Source of the DNA: CAMYOC01 sp963704875
GTDB lineage: Bacteria > Pseudomonadota > Gammaproteobacteria > Steroidobacterales > XN24
Direction: 5' to 3'
Assembly (NCBI GenBank): GCA_963704875.1
Contig: CAVPIA010000001.1
Location: forward strand, 62,001-126,000
DNA length: 64,000 bases
The notes beneath the pieces are model-generated. The model had not been told where the DNA came from, ran no database searches, and saw nothing but the letters and a program-made list of their open reading frames with translations. Numbering within the stretch: position 1 is the stretch's first letter; every line of letters begins with the position of its first letter. Shown here one piece after another: positions 44,001-52,563 of this stretch. The position numbers were made by a program, and so were the translations under genes.

Positions 44001-44572
44001 CGCGGCTTGCGGATCTGGCTGGCGCCGAGCCGCCCGGTGAACGTCAGTACGGAAGCGGTCGGCGGGACGTTGTTGTTGCCGGTCTGGTGGTGAGTATGCG
44101 CAGACGGGGTAACCGGGTCAGTCTGGTGCTGGATGACCGCAGCGGCCGTATCGAGGCCACGCTGTTTGATGAGACCTTTCAGGAGTTTCGCAACATTGTC
44201 GCGCCGGATGCCATCCTGGTGGTGGAGGGCAGTTTGCGTTATGACGATTTTCTCGATGACTGGCGCATCAACGTACGCCGGATCACAGATATCGATGAAG
44301 CGCGTGAGCAGCGTGCCAGTCGCCTGATGATCAGATGGCGGTTGAACGGATCGGCCGACAGGTTTGTCGAGGAATTGCGTGGCGCACTGCAGCCCTATCG
44401 TCAGGGCCGATGCCCGGTTGCGGTCGTCTACGAGGGAGAAGGCGCAGCGGCGCGCCTGAATCTGGGTGAAGACTGGCAGGTGAAACCGACCGGTGAGTTG
44501 TTGCAGCAGCTCGGAAGACTGGTCGGCGGCGAAAACGTGCGCCTGATTTATGCGCGAAGGCTGGATGGCTGA
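41063..44572 (+). CDS. dnaE: DNA polymerase III alpha subunit
   Basis: The replicative C-family polymerase, 1169 residues. Domains in order: PHP (from FVHLSVHSEFSLADSV, 1 to about 275), palm (GPGRGSGAGSLVAYVLGITD then PDFDIDF with catalytic Asp405 and Asp407, plus a third acidic residue further on), thumb and fingers, the beta-binding region, and a C-terminal OB fold (DVVVAGLVVSMRRRGNRVS near 1000). The start is TTG within TTGA overlapping the rnhB stop, because the conserved N-terminus begins SKPFVHL. A patch of A/T-ending codons occurs at 42191-42252. Length is near E. coli (1160). Confidence 0.97.
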   Translation: MSKPFVHLSVHSEFSLADSVVRIKPLIAAAVDRQMPAVALTDLGNLFAMVRFYRAAQAAGIKPIIGVDALIDEGESLPPSRLMLLCQNRQGFRNLSELVSKSYAEPRRRGRPVMQRNWLMERSAGLIALSGGREGDLGRELLAGREPEARERLDFWLERFGDRFYLELQRTGREHETEYNQAAVVLAAAAGVPVVATNDVRFLDATDFGAHEARVCIQQGFTLDDPARPRNYSERQYLKSGEAMAEQFPELPEAIDNALHIARRCNLELSLGGSVLPDFPVPAGMDAAGYLAQSAGEALADRLPGLCGQTADAAEREAAEDIYHQRLQREIEVICGMGFPGYFLIVADFIRWARDNDIPVGPGRGSGAGSLVAYVLGITDLDPIAYDLLFERFLNPERVSMPDFDIDFCMEGRDRVIDYVAQRYGRDSVSQIITFGTMAAKAVVRDVGRILGHPYGFVDKVAKLIPFEVGITLGKALEQDEELKRLYKAEDEVRTLIDLARQLEGLARNAGKHAGGVVIAPGPLTDFTPLYFEEPGGSQVSQFDKDDVEAVGLVKFDFLGLRTLTIIDRAVRRVNRIRKESAESPLDISNIPLDDPKTFELLKACATTAVFQLESRGMKDLIKRLQPDSFDDIVALVALFRPGPLQSGMVDDFINRKHGTNQEPIDYFHPSLEPILKPTYGVILYQEQVMQIAQDLAGYTLGAADLLRRAMGKKKPEEMAKQRSIFVDGAVSRGVESGTATYIFDLMEKFAGYGFNKSHSAAYAMLSYQTAWLKAHYPAAFMSAVLSADMDHTDKIVTLIDECAHMNLEVQPPDINSSQYVFSVSGPMAMRYGLGAIKGVGQGAVQSLIDECAENGPYTDLMDLCARADLQKSNRRVMEALIRSGALDNLGANRATLMHQLPLAMRRADQHAQAEAAGQEDMFGMPVTNGEAEVESMPLETLPDWSDSERLAAEKETLGLYLTGHPIDAYRDDLPELTNARLADLAGAEPPGERQYGSGRRDVVVAGLVVSMRRRGNRVSLVLDDRSGRIEATLFDETFQEFRNIVAPDAILVVEGSLRYDDFLDDWRINVRRITDIDEAREQRASRLMIRWRLNGSADRFVEELRGALQPYRQGRCPVAVVYEGEGAAARLNLGEDWQVKPTGELLQQLGRLVGGENVRLIYARRLDG

Positions 44573-44603
44573 TGGCCGAGCCCTGGTGCTTGCCAGTCGA
44601 TGC

Positions 44604-44619
44604 TACCCTCGCTAGGGTA
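44604..44619. repeat. short inverted repeat between dnaE and accA
   Basis: TACCCT-CGCT-AGGGTA forms a 6-bp stem with a 4-base loop. There is no T-run, so it is not a standard terminator. It lies 45 bp before accA, just after a TTGCCA hexamer, and might belong to an accA promoter or operator. No further support is visible. Confidence 0.35.
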
Positions 44620-44663
44620 CCGGGCCATAGGGTCTGTGGAATTCAGCGCGGTGGGAACAGGCG

Positions 44664-45623
44664 ATGAATATGAATTTCCTCGATTTCGAGCAACCGATCG
44701 CGGAGCTCGAAGCAAAAATCGACGAACTGCGCTACGTCGGCGACGATTCGGTCGTCAATCTGAGCGAGGAAATCAATCGGCTCAAGAGCAAGAGCAATGC
44801 GCTTACCCGGAGCATCTTTTCCAATCTGAGCGCCTGGCAGATTGCCCAGCTGGCGCGGCATCCGGCGAGACCGTACACGCTGGATTACATCGAGCGCCTG
44901 TTTACTGATTTTGAAGAGTTGCACGGCGACCGTTGCTACGCGGATGATGCGGCAATCGTCGGCGGCATTGCGCGTCTGGAAGGCGACCCGGTGATGGTAA
45001 TCGGGCAGCAGAAAGGAAGAGACACAAAAGAAAAAGTGCGGCGCAACTTCGGTATGCCGCGACCCGAGGGATACCGCAAGGCCTTGCGACTGATGAAAAT
45101 GGCGGAGCGCTTCCGGATGCCCTTGATCACCCTGATCGATACCCCGGGAGCCTATCCGGGGGTCGGGGCTGAAGAGCGCGGTCAGAGCGAGGCGATAGCG
45201 CGAAATCTGTTTGAGATGTCGAAGCTGGCGGTACCGGTAATCAGCGTGGTTATCGGTGAGGGTGGATCCGGTGGTGCGCTGGCGATCGGTGTCGGCGACC
45301 GGATTCTGATGCTTGAATACGGTATCTACTCGGTGATCTCTCCTGAAGGGTGCGCCTCGATCCTGTGGAAGAGCGCTGACAAGGCGGAAGATGCAGCCGA
45401 GGCCATGGGCGTGACGGCAGACCGTCTGCACAGTCTGGGGCTGGTAGATGAAGTTTTGCGCGAACCGCTGGGCGGAGCGCACCGTGATATGGACGCAATG
45501 GCTCAGGCCTTGCGCAACGCTCTGGTGAGTCATCTGGGAACGCTGGCCCGCCTGCCAGTCGATGACCTGCTTGCGGCGCGCTATCAGCGCATCGCGTCAT
45601 TCGGCCGGTTCACGGAGGAATAG
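44664..45623 (+). CDS. accA: acetyl-CoA carboxylase carboxyltransferase subunit alpha
   Basis: A 319-residue subunit that, with AccD, moves CO2 from biotin to acetyl-CoA to make malonyl-CoA. It starts MNMNFLDFEQPIAELEAKID (an alternative ATG is 6 bp on). The crotonase-fold core has GHQKGRD-like IGQQKGRDTKEKV, PEGYRKALRLMKMAERF, DTPGAYPGVGAEERGQSEAI and GEGGSGGALAIGV, all matching the family. Length equals E. coli AccA (319). It follows dnaE as in E. coli. Confidence 0.97.
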   Translation: MNMNFLDFEQPIAELEAKIDELRYVGDDSVVNLSEEINRLKSKSNALTRSIFSNLSAWQIAQLARHPARPYTLDYIERLFTDFEELHGDRCYADDAAIVGGIARLEGDPVMVIGQQKGRDTKEKVRRNFGMPRPEGYRKALRLMKMAERFRMPLITLIDTPGAYPGVGAEERGQSEAIARNLFEMSKLAVPVISVVIGEGGSGGALAIGVGDRILMLEYGIYSVISPEGCASILWKSADKAEDAAEAMGVTADRLHSLGLVDEVLREPLGGAHRDMDAMAQALRNALVSHLGTLARLPVDDLLAARYQRIASFGRFTEE

Positions 45624-45636
45624 GGGCAGCCTGCGC

Positions 45637-46992
45637 ATGAGTTTCTCACTGCCGCGCCTGAGCGAGGCCCTGCGGTGTCTGTCCGGCATCCCCCCACAAC
45701 CCCGTATTTGCGTGGCCCTGAGCGGCGGCGTCGATTCCATGGTCTTGATCCACGCCCTCGCTGCCTTATATCGCCAGGGCGACATCGCAGGACTGCGCGC
45801 GATACATGTGGACCACGGTTTACATCCGGATTCGGCGAGCTGGGCGCAGGCCTGTGAGCGAGAATGCGCAGCGCTGCGGCTGGAACTGAAGCAATTTCAG
45901 GTGCAGGTACCCAGACGGCGGGGGGAGAGTCTCGAGGCCGCCGCCCGGGCGGTCCGCTACGCTGCGCTGGCCGAGGGTTTGCAGCCGGAGGAATGTCTCG
46001 CGACCGCGCATCACTCGGATGATCAGATGGAGACGGTCTTGCTGCAATTGTTGCGGGGCTCGGGACCGGCGGGTCTTGCCGCAATGCCTGCGGTCAGCGA
46101 TTTTGCCGACGGCTGGCTGATCCGCCCATTGTTGAATTTTTCGCGGGTCGAGCTTGAGCTCTGGGCGAGGCAGCAGGATCTGACCTGGCAGCAGGATCCG
46201 AGCAACCGCGACCCAGGCCCGCGACGCAATTATCTGCGCATCGCGGTGATCCCGGGTTTGCGCGAGCGCTGGCCAGCCGCAGCCGCAAGTGTCGGGCGCA
46301 GCGCTGCACACTGCGCCGAAGCCAGCATGCTGCTCGAAGAGCTGGCCGGGATCGATCTGAGCAGGCTTGCGACGGATGACAGTCTCGATGCCGTGGCGCT
46401 GGCGAAACTCAGCGAGGCGCGACAACGCAACGTGTTGCGAGCCTGGTTGCGTCAGCGGGGCATGCCTTTGCCCGGTTTTCGTCGTTTGCAGAGCGCGATT
46501 CAACAGCTGGTCCCGGCCCGCCGTGACGCGAATCCCGAAGTGCGCTGGCCGGGCGGCGCGCTGCGTAAATATCGGCAACGGATTTATGCGCTGGATGCGG
46601 CGCAGCTGCGGCAATTCGAGCGCGAACCCGCGCCGCTGGTCTGGTCGGACCCAAAGCGCCCGCAGGATCTGGGGCCGGGATTCGGGCGCCTGGTCTGGTT
46701 TCGCGAAGCGGGCGGTGGCATTGATCAACGCTGGCTTGAGGGCACGCTACAGATCCGGTTCCGACACGAGGGCGAACGCGTATTGCCACTGGGCGGGGAG
46801 CACCATCGACGGCTGAAGAGCCTGTTTCAGGAGTGCGGTTTTGCGCCCTGGCAGCGGGACCGGGCGCCACTGGTGTTTGCGCAGAATCAACTCCTCGCGA
46901 TCGCCGATCGCTGGCTTGCCCCGAAAGCCCTGGCAGCGCCAGGCCAGGCCGGCTGGCGAATTCGCCGGGAACTACCGCCTCCAGGCGTGTGA
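45637..46992 (+). CDS. tilS: tRNA(Ile)-lysidine synthetase
   Basis: A 451-residue enzyme that changes C34 of the CAU-anticodon tRNA-Ile to lysidine, so that it reads AUA. The PP-loop ATP site is VALSGGVDSMVLIHAL near 25. The family segments HVDHGLHPDSASWA, ESLEAAARAVRYAAL, TAHHSDDQMETVLLQLLRG and RNYLRIAVIPGLRERWP follow. The C-terminal domain (about 360-445) completes the long gammaproteobacterial type. ATG at 45637 is 14 bp after the accA stop, with a GGGG-type ribosome-binding site. Confidence 0.94.
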   Translation: MSFSLPRLSEALRCLSGIPPQPRICVALSGGVDSMVLIHALAALYRQGDIAGLRAIHVDHGLHPDSASWAQACERECAALRLELKQFQVQVPRRRGESLEAAARAVRYAALAEGLQPEECLATAHHSDDQMETVLLQLLRGSGPAGLAAMPAVSDFADGWLIRPLLNFSRVELELWARQQDLTWQQDPSNRDPGPRRNYLRIAVIPGLRERWPAAAASVGRSAAHCAEASMLLEELAGIDLSRLATDDSLDAVALAKLSEARQRNVLRAWLRQRGMPLPGFRRLQSAIQQLVPARRDANPEVRWPGGALRKYRQRIYALDAAQLRQFEREPAPLVWSDPKRPQDLGPGFGRLVWFREAGGGIDQRWLEGTLQIRFRHEGERVLPLGGEHHRRLKSLFQECGFAPWQRDRAPLVFAQNQLLAIADRWLAPKALAAPGQAGWRIRRELPPPGV

Positions 46993-47082
46993 ACGGTTTG
47001 TGGCAGGGCGGGTGTTCTGGTAATTTGCCCTTCCGTCTTGTTACGGCGCGCACGCGCCCCTTCTTTAGGCGGATTCCTTATC

Positions 47083-48729
47083 ATGACCCGTTTTGTCTTC
47101 GTGACCGGCGGCGTGGTGTCATCCCTCGGTAAAGGGATCACCGCAGCCTCCCTTGGCGCTATTCTGGAAGCTCGGGGTCTCAAGGTCAGCATGATCAAGC
47201 TGGACCCCTACATCAACGTAGATCCCGGCACCATGAGCCCGTTCCAGCATGGCGAGGTTTTCGTCACCGAGGACGGCGCAGAAACCGACCTTGATCTGGG
47301 CCACTACGAACGTTTCGTGCGCACCCGCACCTCCCAGGACAGCAATTTCACCACCGGCCGTATCTACAGCAATGTCATCGGCAAGGAACGGCGTGGCGAG
47401 TATCTGGGTGCCACGGTCCAGGTGATCCCGCATATCACCGACGAGATCAGAGATTGCGTGCACAAGGGGGCGGGCGATGCCGACGTATGCATGGTCGAGA
47501 TCGGCGGAACGGTTGGCGATATCGAGTCTTTGCCGTTCATGGAAGCCATCCGGCAGATGGGCACAGTCCTGGGGCGAGAGCGGGTTGTTTATGTGCATCT
47601 GACCCTGGTGCCCTATATCGCAACGTCTCAGGAGATAAAGACCAAGCCGACCCAGCATTCGGTCAAGGAGCTTCGCTCGATCGGTATCCAGCCCGATGTG
47701 CTGGTCTGTCGGGTTGACCGGCCCTTGCCCGAGGAACAGCGACGCAAGATTGCGCTGTTTACCAATGTCGAGGAGCGTGCCGTGATTGCAGCGGTTGACG
47801 TGGACGATCTGTACAAGATCCCGATGATGCTGAACGAGCAGGGCCTGGACGACATCATTGTGCAAAAACTGGGCCTGGACGTGCCGCCGGCTGATCTTGG
47901 CGAATGGGAGCATGTGGTCGACGTGCGTCAGAATCCCGAGGCCGAGGTCAATGTCGCGATGGTGGGCAAATATGTTGATCTGAAGGATTCCTACATATCA
48001 CTCAACGAAGCGCTCAAGCACGCCGGCATACAGACCCGAACCGGAGTCAACATCCATCATCTCGACTCGGAAGAGATCGAGCGCTCGGGTACCGGATGCC
48101 TGGAGGCCATGGATGCCATCCTGGTGCCCGGGGGCTTCGGCGAGCGTGGCATCGAGGGCAAGGTGCAGGCGGTGCGTTTCGCCCGCGAACGCGGTATCCC
48201 CTATCTGGGTATCTGTCTGGGGCTGCAGGTGGCGGTGATCGAATTCGCTCGCGACGTAGCGGGCCTGAGCGATGCGCACAGTACCGAATTCAACCGTGAG
48301 ACACCGCATCCTGTGATCGCGCTGATTACCGAATGGCAGGATCAGAGCGGCAGCGTCGAGGCGCGCAGCGAGGACTCCGATCTTGGCGGTACGATGCGTC
48401 TGGGCGGGCAGCAATGCAATCTCAAGCCCGGCAGTCTCGCGGCCAGGGATTATGGTGTCGAGCAGGTGATCGAGCGGCACCGGCACCGTTATGAGTTCAA
48501 CAACAACTACCGGGAAGCTCTGGAGAGCGCCGGTCTGGTGTTTTCAGGCTGGTCGGTAGACGGGCTGGCTGAGGTTGTCGAATTGCCGGAACACCCGTGG
48601 TTCATTGCCTGTCAGTTCCACCCGGAATTCAAGTCCAACCCGCGCGACGGGCATCCACTTTTCACCGGCTTCATCAGCGCCGCGCGGGCGCATCGTGAAG
48701 CCTCACTGCCGGAGGCCGCACGGGCATGA
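47083..48729 (+). CDS. pyrG: CTP synthase
   Basis: A 548-residue enzyme that aminates UTP to CTP using glutamine. The synthase domain (1 to about 270) opens TRFVFVTGGVVSSLGKGITA with the P-loop and has MLDPY-like IKLDPYINVDPGTMSP. The amidotransferase domain has its Cys nucleophile in YLGICLGLQVAVIEF and the His/Glu pair in FHPEFKSNPRDGHPLF. ATG at 47083 fits; the upstream gap holds a GGCGCG-CA-CGCGCC inverted repeat (47045-47058). Its CTP serves CdsA and KDO activation. Confidence 0.97.
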   Translation: MTRFVFVTGGVVSSLGKGITAASLGAILEARGLKVSMIKLDPYINVDPGTMSPFQHGEVFVTEDGAETDLDLGHYERFVRTRTSQDSNFTTGRIYSNVIGKERRGEYLGATVQVIPHITDEIRDCVHKGAGDADVCMVEIGGTVGDIESLPFMEAIRQMGTVLGRERVVYVHLTLVPYIATSQEIKTKPTQHSVKELRSIGIQPDVLVCRVDRPLPEEQRRKIALFTNVEERAVIAAVDVDDLYKIPMMLNEQGLDDIIVQKLGLDVPPADLGEWEHVVDVRQNPEAEVNVAMVGKYVDLKDSYISLNEALKHAGIQTRTGVNIHHLDSEEIERSGTGCLEAMDAILVPGGFGERGIEGKVQAVRFARERGIPYLGICLGLQVAVIEFARDVAGLSDAHSTEFNRETPHPVIALITEWQDQSGSVEARSEDSDLGGTMRLGGQQCNLKPGSLAARDYGVEQVIERHRHRYEFNNNYREALESAGLVFSGWSVDGLAEVVELPEHPWFIACQFHPEFKSNPRDGHPLFTGFISAARAHREASLPEAARA

Positions 48730-49565
48730 AGATCGCTGACTTTGAAGTCGGTATCGACAAACCGATATTTCTCATCGCTGGTCCTTGCGTGATCGAAAGC
48801 AGGGAGATGGCGTTGGAGACTGCCGGCCGCCTGCAGGAGATTGCGGCGAGGGTCGGGGTTCCGTTTATCTACAAATCGTCCTTTGACAAGGCCAACCGGT
48901 CGTCAATCGGCAGCTTCCGTGGCCCGGGTGTGGAAGAGGGGCTGTCGATCCTCGCCGAGGTCAAGCGTCAGTTGAAGCTACCGGTATTGACCGACGTGCA
49001 TGAGGACACGCCGCTGGATGAAGTGGCCAGCGTGGTCGATGTGATGCAGACACCGGCGTTCCTGTGCCGCCAGACCAATTTCATTGTCAATGCGGCGAGC
49101 CAGGGCATCCCGGTCAACATCAAGAAAGGCCAGTTCCTGTCGCCCTGGGAAATGGGAAATGTCGTCGAAAAGGCCCGCTCGACCGGCAATGAGTCAATTA
49201 TGGTCTGTGAGCGTGGTTTTACTTTTGGCTACAACAACCTGGTGTCCGATATGCGCTCGCTCGCTGTGATGCGTGAGAGCGGCGCACCGGTAGTATTTGA
49301 TGCCACCCATTCGGTGCAACTTCCGGGCGGCAAGGGAACGGCCTCAGGTGGCCAGCGTGAGTTCGTGCCGGTGCTTGCCAGGGCCGCAGTCGCAGCAGGC
49401 GTGGCCGGCCTGTTCATGGAGTCGCACCCGGATCCAGCGAAGGCGCTCAGCGATGGCCCCAACGCCTGGCCGCTGGATCGGATGGAGCAGTTGCTGGAGA
49501 CCTTGTACACGCTGGACAGGACAGTCAAACAACGACCGTTCGAGGAAAGCCTGCTCGACAGTTAG
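48726..49565 (+). CDS. kdsA: 3-deoxy-8-phosphooctulonate synthase (KDO-8-P synthase)
   Basis: A 279-residue TIM-barrel enzyme that condenses PEP with arabinose 5-phosphate for the KDO of the lipopolysaccharide inner core. Motifs: LIAGPCVIESREMALE, YKSSFDKANRSSIGSFRGPG, VLTDVHED, QTPAFLCRQTNFI, MVCERGFTFGYNNLVSDM and MESHPDPAKALSDGPN. The start overlaps the pyrG stop (ATGA). Length is near E. coli KdsA (284). Confidence 0.97.
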   Translation: MKIADFEVGIDKPIFLIAGPCVIESREMALETAGRLQEIAARVGVPFIYKSSFDKANRSSIGSFRGPGVEEGLSILAEVKRQLKLPVLTDVHEDTPLDEVASVVDVMQTPAFLCRQTNFIVNAASQGIPVNIKKGQFLSPWEMGNVVEKARSTGNESIMVCERGFTFGYNNLVSDMRSLAVMRESGAPVVFDATHSVQLPGGKGTASGGQREFVPVLARAAVAAGVAGLFMESHPDPAKALSDGPNAWPLDRMEQLLETLYTLDRTVKQRPFEESLLDS

Positions 49566-49581
49566 ATGGACTCCGCCAATG

Positions 49582-49600
49582 CGGGGACGGTCCCCGGTGT
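49582..49600 (+). terminator. weak hairpin between kdsA and eno
   Basis: CGGGGA-CGG-TCCCCG is a 6-bp stem with a 3-base loop, followed only by GTGTTT. It may reduce read-through into eno but is not a strong terminator. Confidence 0.35.
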
Positions 49601-49633
49601 TTGGCGATCAGAGATTTTCAGGAGAGTTTGACC

Positions 49634-50914
49634 ATGGCAAAGATCACGCAGATTCGCGCCCGCGAGGTGATCGATTCTCGTGGCAACCCGACGGTAGAGT
49701 CGGATGTCATTCTGGATGACGGTTGTTTCGGTCGCGCCGCGGTGCCCTCGGGGGCGTCCACCGGCAGCCGCGAAGCGGTGGAGTTGCGCGACGGCGATAC
49801 CGGTCGTTATGGCGGCAAGGGTGTGCGCCGGGCGGTCGGCAACGTCATCGGTGAGATCGCCAGCGCGTTGCGCGGCATGGATGTCAGCGACCAGGCAGCG
49901 CTGGATCAAAGGATGATCCAGCTGGATGGCTCAGAGAACAAGGGTCGCCTGGGGGCCAACGCCATCCTCGCCGTGTCGCTGGCCGCTGCCAAGGCGAATG
50001 CGGCGTCGGCGGGGCGCTCCTTGTTTCGCTGCATGGGCGAATCGGAATTCGTGATGCCGGTACCGATGATGAACATCATCAACGGTGGCGAGCACGCGGA
50101 CAATTCGGTCGACATTCAGGAGTTCATGATCCTGCCGGTCGGCGCGCCCACTTTCTCCGAGGCGCTGCGTTATGGTGCGGAGGTCTTCCATACCCTGGCC
50201 AAGGTGTTAAGCGAACGGGGTCTCGCGACCTCAGTCGGTGATGAAGGCGGATTTGCGCCCAACCTGGAGTCCAATGAAGCGGCTTTGCAGGTCATCCTTG
50301 AGGCGATCGAACTGGCCGGCTACCGGGCCGGGGAAGATATCTGTCTTGGTATGGACGTCGCCAGTTCCGAGTTCTACCAGGACGAGATCTACAATCTGGC
50401 GTCCGAGAGCCGTCAGTTTGATGCAGCCGGATTCTCCGATTATCTGGAAGACCTGGTCGGCCGCTATCCGATTATCTCTATAGAAGATGGCATGGCGGAG
50501 GGTGACTGGGACGGCTGGCAGTTGCACAGTCAGCGTCTCCGGGACCGGATCCAGCTGGTTGGCGACGACCTGTTCGTCACCAACACGCGGATTCTTGCCG
50601 AAGGCATAGAGCGCAGGATCGCGAATTCCATTCTGATAAAAGTGAATCAGATCGGAACGCTGACCGAAACGCTGGCAGCGATCCGGATGGCGCACGATGC
50701 CGGCTACAGCGCGGTCGTCTCGCATCGATCGGGCGAGACCGAGGACGCGACTATCGCGGATATCGCGGTGGGTACATCGGCAACCCAGATAAAGACCGGT
50801 TCCATGTCACGCTCGGACCGCATCGCCAAATACAATCAGCTCCTGCGCATCGAGGAAGAGCTCGGCGATGGTGCCCGTTATCCTGGCCGGCATGCGTTTC
50901 CGGTCAACGTCTGA
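49634..50914 (+). CDS. eno: enolase
   Basis: A 426-residue glycolytic enzyme converting 2-phosphoglycerate to phosphoenolpyruvate, also an RNA degradosome component in Gammaproteobacteria. Family motifs: AREVIDSRGNPTVE, VPSGASTGSREAVELRDGD, NGGEHADN for a proton-handling loop, SIEDGMAEGDWDGW with metal ligands, GDDLFVTNTRILAEGI and SHRSGETEDATIADIAVG. ATG at 49634 follows AGGAGAG. PEP made here is the co-substrate of KdsA encoded just upstream. Confidence 0.97.
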   Translation: MAKITQIRAREVIDSRGNPTVESDVILDDGCFGRAAVPSGASTGSREAVELRDGDTGRYGGKGVRRAVGNVIGEIASALRGMDVSDQAALDQRMIQLDGSENKGRLGANAILAVSLAAAKANAASAGRSLFRCMGESEFVMPVPMMNIINGGEHADNSVDIQEFMILPVGAPTFSEALRYGAEVFHTLAKVLSERGLATSVGDEGGFAPNLESNEAALQVILEAIELAGYRAGEDICLGMDVASSEFYQDEIYNLASESRQFDAAGFSDYLEDLVGRYPIISIEDGMAEGDWDGWQLHSQRLRDRIQLVGDDLFVTNTRILAEGIERRIANSILIKVNQIGTLTETLAAIRMAHDAGYSAVVSHRSGETEDATIADIAVGTSATQIKTGSMSRSDRIAKYNQLLRIEEELGDGARYPGRHAFPVNV

Positions 50915-50968
50915 TGGCCGGGGGCCCGCGCTGAACAGCGGTCGTTCCAAGGGAATCGCGCTGGCGTG

Positions 50969-51277
50969 ATGCGCCTTATCCTCCTCGTGCTGAGCATGCT
51001 GGTCCTGATGCTGCAATATCGTCTTTGGGTGTCCGAAGACGGTTACCGCGGCGTCTGGGGTTTGCGCGAGGCAGCAGTGCTGCAACAGCAGGAGAATACT
51101 CAGCTGGAAGAACGCAATGCACGTCTGGAGGCGGAGGTTTTGGACCTCAAGGAAGGACTTGAGGCGGTCGAGGAGATCGCCCGCACGGATCTGGGCATGA
51201 TCGGGCGCGACGAGACGCTTTATCAGATCGCGGCACCGGACCAGGATCCGGGAGCAGACGCGCCCGCAACGCCATGA
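50969..51277 (+). CDS. ftsB: cell division protein FtsB
   Basis: A 102-residue bitopic divisome protein that works with FtsL and FtsQ. One membrane helix (about 2-20) is followed by a periplasmic leucine-zipper coiled coil (about 28-68, ENTQLEERNARLEAEVLDLK) and the conserved EEIARTDLGMIGRDETLYQI segment. The last 15 residues are Pro/Asp/Ala-rich. ATG at 50969 is preferred over a GTG directly before it. The stop overlaps the ispD start, and the eno-ftsB-ispD-ispF order is standard. Confidence 0.93.
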   Translation: MRLILLVLSMLVLMLQYRLWVSEDGYRGVWGLREAAVLQQQENTQLEERNARLEAEVLDLKEGLEAVEEIARTDLGMIGRDETLYQIAAPDQDPGADAPATP

Positions 51278-51987
51278 GCCGATCGATGCCCCGTCTATGG
51301 GCGGTTATCCCGGCGGCGGGTTGTGGCAGCAGATTCGGTGGCGGATCGCCAAAACAGTACGCACCGCTGCTGGATCGGACAGTGATCGAGTGGTCCCTGT
51401 CGCCGTTTCTTTCGCGGCCGGACCTGAGCGGCATCGTGGTTGCCCTGGCCAAACAGGACCGTGACTGGGCGCGGTGTCGGCCCGAGGACCCGCGACTGAT
51501 TGAAGCGCCTGGCGGCGAGCACAGGGCGCAATCGGTGGCTAATGCGCTGGCACTGATTTCGACCCGCGGGGACGCCTCGGACTGGGTCCTGGTACATGAC
51601 GCGGCACGGCCCTGTCTTCATCCGGAAGACCTTGAAAAGCTGATCAACGGCGTAAAAATGAGCGATGCTGGCGGTTTGCTGGCGGCGCCGGTGGAGGACA
51701 CCCTGAAGCGCGCCGAAGATGATCGTGCTGTGGAGACCGTGAGTCGTGACAATCTGTGGCGCGCGCTGACGCCGCAAATGTTCCGACTGGGCGATCTGGA
51801 TGCTGCACTGACTGCTGCGATTGCCGGCGGGCTCCCGGTCACCGACGAAGCCAGTGCGATTGAGATACGCGGCGGCAGACCGATACTGATCGAAGGCCGC
51901 GCGGACAACCTGAAGTTGACGCGGGCTGCGGATCTGCCGCTGGCCGCGGCGATTCTGAAGAGCCGGGAGCAGGCAGAATGCGTATAG
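51274..51987 (+). CDS. ispD: 2-C-methyl-D-erythritol 4-phosphate cytidylyltransferase
   Basis: A 237-residue MEP-pathway enzyme that joins CTP and methylerythritol phosphate. The CTP-binding loop is AVIPAAGCGSRFGGGSPKQYAPL, here read in two parts (VIPAAGCGSRFGG, then PKQY). Further motifs: VLVHDAARPCL and LLAAPVEDTLKRA, with TDEASAIE near the end. It overlaps both ftsB and ispF. Confidence 0.95.
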   Translation: MSRSMPRLWAVIPAAGCGSRFGGGSPKQYAPLLDRTVIEWSLSPFLSRPDLSGIVVALAKQDRDWARCRPEDPRLIEAPGGEHRAQSVANALALISTRGDASDWVLVHDAARPCLHPEDLEKLINGVKMSDAGGLLAAPVEDTLKRAEDDRAVETVSRDNLWRALTPQMFRLGDLDAALTAAIAGGLPVTDEASAIEIRGGRPILIEGRADNLKLTRAADLPLAAAILKSREQAECV

Positions 51988-52451
51988 GACATGGTTTTGA
52001 CGTTCATGCCTTTGGCCCTGGCGATCATCTTGTGCTTGGCGGGGTGCGTGTCGACCATGACCGCGGCCTGCGAGCGCATTCTGACGGGGATGTTGTGGTT
52101 CATGCCCTGTGTGATGCATTGCTTGGCGCGATCGCGGCGGGAGACATTGGTCAGCATTTTCCCGACACCGATGAGCGCTGGCGTGGGGCGGACAGTCGGG
52201 AACTGCTGCGCTCGGTGATGGACAAGGTTTCATCGGCAGGGTTTGGCGTCGCCAATGCCGACCTCACGGTGGTCGCAGAGCGCCCGCGTCTGGCAGGGCA
52301 TCTGCCGGCGATGGGCGCAAATCTGGCCGCGGACCTGCAGATCGCGGTCGGTCAGATAAATCTGAAGGCGACCACCAGCGAAGGCCTCGGCGCGATCGGG
52401 CGGGGCGAGGGGATCGCTGCCCACGCGGTCGTCCTGCTGCTGGCCCGGTGA
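51978..52451 (+). CDS. ispF: 2-C-methyl-D-erythritol 2,4-cyclodiphosphate synthase
   Basis: A 157-residue trimeric zinc enzyme for the next MEP-pathway ring closure. Metal ligands are in MRIGHGFDVHAFGPGDHLVLGG; the conserved HSDGDVVVHALCDALLGA and FPDTDERWRGADSRELL are present, with NLKATTSEGLGAIGRGEGIAAHA at the end (seen in two parts). It overlaps ispD by 10 bp, so the two are cotranslated. A fused IspDF is known elsewhere; here they are separate. Confidence 0.96.
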   Translation: MRIGHGFDVHAFGPGDHLVLGGVRVDHDRGLRAHSDGDVVVHALCDALLGAIAAGDIGQHFPDTDERWRGADSRELLRSVMDKVSSAGFGVANADLTVVAERPRLAGHLPAMGANLAADLQIAVGQINLKATTSEGLGAIGRGEGIAAHAVVLLLAR

Positions 52452-52563
52452 AGCGATCTCCCCGTTGTGGGCCGCATTGAGGGCGCCGCCAGTTATGGGT
52501 CAGCACATGAAGCCCGGATCAACCGACGAGTCGATCAATCGCATGTCGCCGGAACGTATACCG

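Noticed and set aside
47045..47058. GGCGCG-CA-CGCGCC inverted repeat before pyrG as a terminator or attenuator
   Set aside because: The loop is too small for the full stem and the following pyrimidines are mixed, so function is not supported.
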